Shown here piece by piece: positions 58,130 to 64,000 of a stretch of DNA of 64,000 nucleotides. Below the pieces are notes generated by a model, which had not been told where the DNA came from, did not search any database, and worked only from the letters and a program-made list of their open reading frames with translations. Each line of letters starts with the position of its first letter. Position 1 is the first letter of the stretch. The position numbers and the translations under genes are program-made. Origin of the DNA: Allantophomopsis cytisporea (taxonomy: Eukaryota > Ascomycota > Leotiomycetes > Phacidiales > Phacidiaceae); assembly GCA_024752435.1 (NCBI GenBank), contig CP103025.1, positions 1,922,001 through 1,986,000 on the forward strand. The letters are read 5' to 3'.

Positions 58130-59645
58130 GTTCCCCTTCAACTCTCTCTCTCTCCGTCTCTTTCTCTTCTCTCTCTCCCATCAAAGTGCAAAACACCATC
58201 ATCTTCCTTCTCCATCAATTTATCCATCACCACTACCAACACCAACACCAACACCAACAAATATCCCCTCCCATCACAATAAATAAATAAGAAAGAAAGA
58301 AAAGAACATCATACCAAGAAATAGAATATCACGACTTGATATTCTGTTTTGTCTTCTTCGTCCTCTTCTCTCTCTTCTTTATTTATTTATTCATTTATTC
58401 ATTGCCTCTATCAATATATTCATCCATCCATTTACATTTTTATTTATTTATTCATTTATAAAAGAATCTACTTGATTTATTTTATTTCTATTTGATTTAT
58501 TTTAATAATAGAAATTCTCGCACACTCAATCTTTTTTTGTATTTATTTTGTTTATTAAAATAAGCACCGACCATCATCATTTCATCATATCACATCACCA
58601 CTACACTTTACTTTACTTTACTTCACTTCACTTCATTCATTCATTCATTCACTCACCCATACACTCCACCCATACATCCATACACCCCCATACATACACA
58701 TCCATACACGCATCCATCCATACGGATATACACACACACACACACACGTAAATCTGTTGACTCGCCTAATCCCTCTCATTCTCTCCCTCTCTCTTTACTC
58801 TCTCTCCCTCTTTACTCTCACTCACAATCTCACACTCACACTCACACTCACACTCACACTCTCTCCCTCTCACATTCTTCGTTCTTGCGACCGTCGCCAC
58901 TTTACGTGCGAACCTTGACCTTACACCTTACATACGCCTGTGCTCTGTGCACGTCGCATCGCTACTTCCATACCCTGACTCTCTATTTATCTATCTACCT
59001 TAAACCTATCCTATCGATCAATCAAATCCACCTACAACTTCTACTTTCTACTACTCTATTCGATTACTCTCTCTCTCTCTACTACTTTATCACTTTACTC
59101 TACTCTACTCTACTCTACTCTACTCTACTCTACTCTACTCTACTCTACTCTACTCTACTCTACTCTACTACCTACTGAACCTACTCACCTACTCATCGCT
59201 ACTACCTTACCACCTTACCTACCTTACTACTATTTCTACTACTTCTACTACTAACTATCTTACTACGACTACCACCACCAACTACTACCACCACCACCAC
59301 TGCCACTACCACTACCACTACCACTACCACTACCCACAACTCAACTATCTACGACATTCCCGCAAGTCAAACAACTTCCCTCCTCCCCCCCAAAACAAAA
59401 ATCATATCCCCCCCCCCAACTCAAAACACCATATCACTCGCGCATCCACATCCGCATCCACTCTATTCTCCCTCTCTGTTCTTCACGACGTTCATTCTAT
59501 ACTCTTTTAATTTTTATATTCACAACCCCCATCAACCCTCCAAAGAACAAATCAAACCAAACCAAAAAAGACTCAACTTCAAAAACTACGCGCGCTTTCG
59601 TGATACATTATCCAAAACAAAACAAAACAAAGCAAAACAAAAATC
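58130..59645 (+). repeat. 1.5-kb pyrimidine/adenine simple-sequence tract
   Basis: Successive microsatellites with almost no G on the plus strand: CT runs, CCAACA, TTTATTTA/TTCATT, ACTTT/ACTTC/ATTC, CATACA/CA, CACACT, CTCTA (59094-59169, about 15 copies), ACTACC/CACTAC and AAAAC (to 59642). It lies directly upstream of the AHC1-like coding region and probably includes its leader. Confidence 0.8.
59094..59169. repeat. (CTCTA)15 pentanucleotide microsatellite
   Basis: About 15 nearly perfect units, the longest single array in the window. Confidence 0.95.
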
Positions 59646-59964
59646 CATATCCCACTGTACAGCCAAACATCCACGTTGATCGTGTCGACCTTCTCTACCA
59701 GCTCCACACCGCATTCTCGTGTACTTGCGCATACGACAACCACAAACGTCAAGACTTAAAAAGCTCCGCCAGACCTCGCGACTGAACACCATCCGTGCAC
59801 CCCAGCACCGTCCACCACATCCTCGATCAACTTAATCCCAACGCCGATGCACGCAGCGGAAGTCCTTCTTGATACTTGCCAGAGCTCCACTTGCGCCAAT
59901 CCCAATAATATCTCAACACGATAATTTATTTGGGGCCGGAAGACGGGGGCGACAAATCCTCTGC

Positions 59965-61965
59965 ATGCGAATGTTCCGACTTAGCTCTTGGATCTCGGAG
60001 TCGCGGGGTGGTGAGAAGGTAGTGAATGGAAAGCCCGTGTATTCAATGGCGCAGGCCTTCTCCATACCCGAGCCGACAGTAGAGAAGCCTGTGTTGAAGC
60101 GAAAGAGGGACGATGATTTTATGGGAACGGGAATATATGCCGGCCATCCACCATCGTTGCCGACTGCGAAACGAAGCAAGTCGAGTTGTGATGGAGCGGA
60201 ACCGGCAATCAAGACTGAACCCGTGGATGAGGAGCATGTGAGAGGGAAGCAAGAAGAGCAGTTGTCGACGAGTAAACCGTCCACGAGTCGCCTCAGGGAT
60301 ACCCTCGAATCGCAAATCAGCTTGGAAATCTTGGTGAAGCATGATGAACTGCGACTCATCGATCAAGAGCTTGCCAAGTGTCAGATCGCGCTCGAACAAC
60401 TGCGTCGATGTCATCTCATACCCTACCCCACTTCGGTTCCGAACCCGATGACGATGCAGGATGTCAGCAATGGTACGGGACCTGCGCTCATGCCTTCGGC
60501 CGGAGACAGTCGTCCTCCATGGGCATCCCCTTACGGCGTTACAGATGGGCCATACGCACGACATTATGCTAAGTGGTTGATTCCGGATCCGGCCTTCGAT
60601 GGGTGGCAAGCAGGGTGGTCGGTTGCCGTTGAGGGCTCGAGAGGTGGCAAGACGATTCCCGAGGGTCGGACGACGCGCAATAGCTTCGCTGATGGAAGCA
60701 TGCCGCTGGGAAAACCCAGGTCGCAACGTGCTTCTTCGGGCCAGAAGTTACAGGCTCTGCCTACCGGCTACCCCCAGCCAAAGGGCAAGGCTGGGCCTTG
60801 CATCTTGAAGCGTGCTGATGGACAGAATGTTAAGCTCGTCTGCACGGACTGCAATCGGGAAGACTTTTCAAGTACCCAAGGCTTTATTAACCATTGTCGT
60901 ATAGCTCACAAGCGCGATTACAAGAGTCATGAGGAAGCTGCTGTGGCCTGTGGTCAACCGATCGAACTGGATGAAGTTGGTGGTATTGTCGGCGGTGAAG
61001 AGAAGGCTCCTCCGGTGGTTGCCACCGGTCTGGTGCACCCGATGATCCGATCTTGCCCAACCGACCGCGAAGCCTGCACCGCCTTGCTCTCACGTATCGA
61101 AGAGTCGATGAGCCTCTATAACCTGGGAAAACTCCCTGGGGTGTCTTCTATCCCCGGAAACGGACAGGCAAGAACGCCATCTCTCTCCAAACAATCGAGT
61201 CTCGAGAGCAAATCGTCAGCTCAAAGTGCAAGCTTTGTTCCTTCGCCACAGACACCAAACCTCTCTGCTCTACTGCAAAGCAGGGGCTTCGATGGGGATC
61301 TCGGTTTCCTGGTCAGCGAAGCAAAGAAACTCGTTGACATCGACGTCTTTTCCTCACACAGCGATGAGTCTGACCAAGATAAACAGTCACTGAAAAAGTC
61401 AGGGGCCTCGAATGGAGCGATCCACGCGCCAAAACCAACCATGCGTGTACCTGCTCGTGCTGGAATGTCTCCAGCACCACTTGCCCGCCCGGGTAGCGCC
61501 AAGGGTCTGGAGGGTCGCTCACCTCGCCTGGCATTTGCGGCGCCAATAATCACCACGCACGCCACGCAGCGTCTCCCATCCCAGTCGCAGGTCCCAGATA
61601 CTCGCCCCCTCCACGAAGATAGTACACATGACCACGACGATAAGGACCACGTCATGCTCTGCGGTCCATCGATGGTGGACTTAAGCCCCAACACAGTCGT
61701 CAGCAACAACGCACCCAGTCTCGTCAGCGATGACGGCGAATACGACGATGGCGACGATGGTGGTTCCATCGGGTCGGATATCAGCGATGATCATGCCAGT
61801 GTGGCGGAGGTTGATATCGAAGAGGACACCGAGGTCCACCCTCAAGCTGCCATCCGTCATAGAGACGGCAATGGCGAGGGAAGCATGCGTTTGCGCAAGG
61901 AGGACAAACACGTTACGTTTGTGGCGCCTGTGAAGAGCAATGATGAGAGGCAGAAACACAGATGA
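59965..61965 (+). CDS. AHC1-like C2H2 zinc-finger protein (ADA acetyltransferase complex type)
   Basis: Single coding exon, 666 aa from the first in-frame ATG (59965; MRMFRLSSW). A start at 59971 removes two residues. The frame is open upstream only from a non-ATG codon. The domain that identifies it is LVCTDCNREDFSSTQGFIN with HCRIAHKRDYKSHEEAA and ACGQPIELDE, a C-x2-C ... H-x4-H finger of the kind found in yeast Ahc1, a subunit of the ADA histone-acetyltransferase complex. N-terminal to it are a basic motif KRKRDDDFMG, an acidic linker with a VDEEHVRGK segment, and a heptad-like helix (ISLEILVKHDELRLIDQELAK). The C-terminus is long, Ser/Pro-rich and then acidic (DDGEYDDGDDGGS), ending RKEDKHVTFVAPVK. 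Nuclear; complex membership is inferred from the finger family. Confidence 0.8.
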   Translation: MRMFRLSSWISESRGGEKVVNGKPVYSMAQAFSIPEPTVEKPVLKRKRDDDFMGTGIYAGHPPSLPTAKRSKSSCDGAEPAIKTEPVDEEHVRGKQEEQLSTSKPSTSRLRDTLESQISLEILVKHDELRLIDQELAKCQIALEQLRRCHLIPYPTSVPNPMTMQDVSNGTGPALMPSAGDSRPPWASPYGVTDGPYARHYAKWLIPDPAFDGWQAGWSVAVEGSRGGKTIPEGRTTRNSFADGSMPLGKPRSQRASSGQKLQALPTGYPQPKGKAGPCILKRADGQNVKLVCTDCNREDFSSTQGFINHCRIAHKRDYKSHEEAAVACGQPIELDEVGGIVGGEEKAPPVVATGLVHPMIRSCPTDREACTALLSRIEESMSLYNLGKLPGVSSIPGNGQARTPSLSKQSSLESKSSAQSASFVPSPQTPNLSALLQSRGFDGDLGFLVSEAKKLVDIDVFSSHSDESDQDKQSLKKSGASNGAIHAPKPTMRVPARAGMSPAPLARPGSAKGLEGRSPRLAFAAPIITTHATQRLPSQSQVPDTRPLHEDSTHDHDDKDHVMLCGPSMVDLSPNTVVSNNAPSLVSDDGEYDDGDDGGSIGSDISDDHASVAEVDIEEDTEVHPQAAIRHRDGNGEGSMRLRKEDKHVTFVAPVKSNDERQKHR

Positions 61966-63656
61966 GGAAGGACCGAGTACAGTCGAATAGAGGGGTGTTG
62001 TAAATGCTGTGTCAGAGCGGGATATGCTCTAGACCACTTAACAAAAAAGACTTATGATAGGGAGTGTGTATGAATGTTATGAGATACGGCGTTGATTTTC
62101 GGTTTCTTCTCTTCTTCCTTTCCCCCGCCCCCCCTTATGAGAAAGCCTCGAGGCTGTTGCTGGAGTGCTGGGTCGGCTGGCGGGCTGGCCGCGCTGCTGC
62201 ACATTTGGGGCTGAGGCTATAGCCGGCTTGCACTGGGTCTTTAAGGGACGTGGTCGTGACTGAGGCTGGCTGTTGTGTGTGTTTTTTTATTTTTTAGACT
62301 GGACTTGGGTGAAGGGGCTTGATATGCTTGAGATGCTGGGGTTGTGTGGTGGGTGTACACGGTGGCTATTGGAGTCGGATTGAAACGAAACTCTTCTCTG
62401 TAGATTAGCGTATAGACTTATATGGCTTTTCGATATACGATTTATATGTTTGTGTCTGTGTATCTGGTTTTTGAGTTGAACATAAGCGTGCATATAAGAC
62501 GTCTTTGCAACACTGTGATGCTGTAATATTGTAATGCTGTAGTGATGTCTTGTTCTACCCCCCTCTTCCCAAAGATATGTGTTCTCCCCACACCTTCATG
62601 GTAGCTAGAAGGCATCTACCAAATGCAGACACCAGTCCACCACAATCTTCCAGTCCAACCATCCACTACTCATCGCCATGTCAGTGGTGCCCCATCACAC
62701 AAGACCTCGCCGCAGCATAACCATCTATCTCATCGCCAACATCGTCATCATCGCTTGCAGACTGCCAAGTACCACCCGAGCCCTAGTATGAAGCCGTGTA
62801 CGCCAAATCAATCGATATCGAGAGGGGTGGTTACACTTGCAAAGAGCCACTGGAGGATATGACGACCTCAATGGCTGTGCTAGCTGGTTGGGTTATATGG
62901 CACTGCAATATCAGTAGCTGTGGCTGGCTCGGCTTCGGATGCAGCAGCAGCACCACGAGGGAAATCGGATTTACGGCTCGATTGCTGGTGTTGCCGGCGT
63001 GGGGATGGAGTAGTGCTCGTTTGGTCGGGTTGGTTTGCTGATAGGCTGTCGGGGGATTGGTTGCGAAGGATCTGGGCTTGGTTGCGAGAAGTGTTCTGCT
63101 AGAGCGAGATATTTGGGATTGTATTGAGTGATGTTCTATGAGGGTTATGTCATTTGTCTTTGAAGAGATTAATCCGAGGACTGTGTACCTTGACTTCTGG
63201 CTTACTTGTCTTTTACCTCTTTGTTGGATGTTTTGCTCTGACCAGTTGGCTTTCCTTCCTGATTTATTCCCACTCTATTCAACTGACCGACCATGTGTGC
63301 TCTTGGGGGTTGACTTTCGACAAGTGTAGCTTTTAGGTCGATCATGTTAAAGGTCTAATATGATGTGCACATCATATCGAGGAGATGCAACTCCTTCGTT
63401 TTTGTTATAACAATAATCAGGGGTATCATACTGTTAACATCTATGAGCCTCTTCAATCTGGAGCGTTGCAAATCAGTACACTTGAAAACGGGTAGCAATG
63501 TATTCAATTAGCAGCAACAACACAAGATTCTATAGACTTTCAGAAAGCGATTATAAAGATATCCTTTATCATATGTATACTCTAAATCTAGAACATCAAA
63601 ACTCAAATGCACGCTAAAAAATCACAATTCCACCATACACACATCAGTCCCAACCC
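61966..63656. other. Convergent intergenic region, 1.7 kb
   Basis: Between the AHC1-like stop and the ADCK1-like stop. It contains C-rich (62123-62136) and T-rich (62281-62295) short runs and several short ORFs with no features. No RNA gene seen. Confidence 0.5.
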
Positions 63657-64000
63657 CTAGGACAAACCCACAATACGCTTCGCACCCAACCACAGCTCAA
63701 AAGCCTCCAACTTGACCTCAACACGGAAGAAGCTGATCCAAGCCCCAATCAATCTGAACGTATTCGACGGCCAAAGAAGACTTCCCCTCTCGCGGATCTT
63801 CTCAACAGCCTCCTCGTACACGGTGCGTGAACAGTATCTAGCAAGAATAAGGAACGTTCTAACTGGCCCCTGTCTAGTGTGCAAATTCTCGTCCAGACTG
63901 CGCGTAAGATCGTTTGTCTTAAGGATCAGCAAGATGATGCGGGGGACCTTGCCAAGCATATCGACTAGTTGCTGCAGCATACCCTCGCCCATAGCATCGC
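63657..64000 (-). CDS. ADCK1/Mcp2-type ABC1 kinase-like protein, C-terminal fragment
   Basis: Only the last about 114 residues lie in the window; the frame is open to the edge, so the gene continues beyond it. The fragment has QLVDMLGKVPRIILLILKTN followed by DLTRSLDENLHTRQGPVRTF, the end of the ABC1/UbiB fold as in animal ADCK1 and yeast Mcp2 (mitochondrial atypical kinases linked to lipid and coenzyme Q homeostasis). The catalytic core lies outside the window, so nothing can be said on activity. The Met at 63992 is internal, not the start. Confidence 0.72.
   Translation of the reverse strand, partial: DAMGEGMLQQLVDMLGKVPRIILLILKTNDLTRSLDENLHTRQGPVRTFLILARYCSRTVYEEAVEKIRERGSLLWPSNTFRLIGAWISFFRVEVKLEAFELWLGAKRIVGLS

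Larger units (their letters stand above)
53632..59964. other. Gene-poor, repeat-packed block, 6.3 kb, upstream of AHC1-like
   Basis: No supported gene. It begins with a T/A-rich run just upstream of the Alba start. Between 54.0 and 56.1 kb short ORFs have no features; a 13-bp repeat is at 54718-54749. From 56.1 kb simple repeats become dense: GT, ACAG, AGTTCCAG/AGTTCAA, CTAATCACT, CT, CA, TTTA, CTCTA, ACTACC and AAAAC. 58.1-59.6 kb is almost entirely C/T/A on the plus strand with little G. A short ATG-initiated ORF (59847-59924) precedes the main AHC1-like frame and could be a uORF. Confidence 0.5.

Noticed and set aside
1..64000. Secondary-metabolite cluster, CRISPR array or prokaryote-type operon
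   Set aside because: No PKS/NRPS/terpene genes, no spaced direct repeats, and gene structure is eukaryotic with introns.

Overview
This window is nuclear DNA of a filamentous ascomycete (Pezizomycotina). Nearly every gene carries short introns of roughly 45-150 nt with GT..AG ends and CTAAC/CTGAC-like branch sites. The gene set (septin, Mnn9, Ecm33, Ski8, Vtc1, Ahc1-like, GPI-anchored serine-rich proteins) is fungal. A leotiomycete (Helotiales/Sclerotiniaceae) would fit, but that is a weak guess from protein flavour; the subphylum is secure. I resolve 24 protein genes with traceable exons, of which the first and last are cut by the window edges, plus one doubtful short ORF.

Layout. 0-14 kb is gene-dense: an SQ-motif-rich protein (cut), CDC10-type septin, mitochondrial ribosomal protein bL32m, SKI8, a GPI-anchored serine-rich protein, a small membrane protein, the mannosyltransferase MNN9 and a MAG1/AlkA-type DNA glycosylase. 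14-27 kb holds two gene-poor blocks (about 6.0 and 5.4 kb), each ending at one plus-strand gene: ECM33, then a protein with a bHLH-like basic region. 28-48 kb is dense again: QCR7 divergent from an NAD+ carrier, a catalase-like protein, a GRIP golgin, a polytopic membrane protein, a PTAR1-like prenyltransferase-alpha protein, a prolyl-4-hydroxylase-like dioxygenase, a GPI/TM-anchored aspartic protease and an AVT-type amino-acid transporter. 47.5-50.5 kb is an AT-rich gap with a tRNA-like Pol III element. 50.5-53.6 kb has a Tctex-type dynein light chain, VTC1 and an Alba-domain protein. 53.6-60 kb is a third gene-poor block packed with simple repeats, leading to an AHC1-like zinc-finger gene. 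The window ends in the C-terminus of an ADCK1/Mcp2-type kinase-like protein.

The genes are mostly independent housekeeping or cell-wall functions. Visible groupings are divergent pairs sharing an upstream region: septin/bL32m, QCR7/NAD+ carrier, membrane protein/PTAR1-like, and Tctex/VTC1. I see no secondary-metabolite cluster, CRISPR, intact transposon or obvious defence system. The most unusual points are an ATG-only first exon in SKI8, a run of very small first coding exons across the window, the SQ-cluster protein with an in-frame stop upstream of the chosen start, the Pol III-like element at 49.2 kb, and three long repeat-rich leaders upstream of single genes.
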